5,604 nt of DNA from Pseudomonadota bacterium (GTDB taxonomy: Bacteria > Pseudomonadota > Gammaproteobacteria > Pseudomonadales > Pseudohongiellaceae), in contig JADFOC010000213.1 of NCBI GenBank assembly GCA_022563075.1, positions 1-5,604 of the forward strand, written 5' to 3'. Numbering within the stretch: position 1 is the stretch's first letter; the number at the start of each line of letters is the position of its first letter. The notes under the pieces are model-generated. The model had not been told where the DNA came from. It searched no databases and saw nothing but the letters and a program-made list of their open reading frames with translations. The position numbers and the translations under genes were made by a program. Of the stretch, positions 5,555-5,604 are shown one piece after another.

Positions 5555-5604
5555 ATGATTGAAGAGAAAAAAGCCGCCACATCAAATGGTTATACGGCGA
5601 TTGT
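5555..5604 (+). CDS. Start of an unidentified gene, cut by the right edge
   Basis: An ATG at 5555 opens a frame that stays open to the end of the window, giving MIEEKKAATSNGYTAI and one further partial codon. AGGG ends seven bases upstream, a moderate ribosome binding site. A charged N-terminus followed by a Gly-aromatic and the apparent beginning of a hydrophobic run vaguely recalls the N-termini of some SPFH-domain proteins. Sixteen residues are too few to assign a family. It is divergent from the hydroxylase operon across about 315 bases and probably has its own promoter there. Confidence 0.5.
   Translation, partial: MIEEKKAATSNGYTAI

Overview
The window looks like ordinary chromosomal DNA from a Gammaproteobacterium. 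The basis is indirect: a QmcA/NfeD pair of the Escherichia coli ybbK/ybbJ type, moderate base composition, and compact genes with AGGAG-type ribosome binding sites. I cannot name the genus. No transposase, integrase, CRISPR array, tRNA or rRNA was recognised.

Layout from left to right. Positions 1-275 hold no gene I can assign; one frame is open from the left edge to 212. Positions 276-593 (+) hold a damaged or twice-frameshifted MmcQ/YjbR-family gene. Two minus-strand operons follow. The first, read from 1989 down to 628, is a NfeD-type membrane protein followed by a QmcA/paraslipin-type SPFH protein, a conserved pair linked to membrane organisation and quality control. The second, read from 5239 down to 2217, is a two-subunit molybdenum hydroxylase: a small [2Fe-2S] subunit with a twin-arginine signal, then an 812-residue molybdopterin-binding subunit, coupled by an ATGA overlap. 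At the right edge, a plus-strand gene begins at 5555 and is cut off after about 16 codons.

For the hydroxylase, only the iron-sulfur subunit carries an export signal. The cofactor-loaded large subunit is therefore probably carried to the periplasm with it by the Tat system, as in E. coli PaoABC. No FAD subunit and no XdhC-type maturation gene lies in the window, so electrons from the [2Fe-2S] centres probably pass to another periplasmic carrier. The substrate cannot be read from the sequence. The large subunit has a non-standard molybdenum-pocket segment and an extra stretch near residues 140-195.

The most information-dense non-coding stretch is the divergent intergenic region 5240-5554. It contains three separate symmetric elements: a 7-7-7 inverted repeat placed over the expected -35 of the hydroxylase operon, two copies of an 8-base palindrome one helical turn apart, and a perfect 8-base-arm inverted repeat shortly before the edge gene. 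It looks like a regulated divergent control region. I did not find a wholly new system; the best leads are this control region, the atypical hydroxylase and the damaged YjbR gene.
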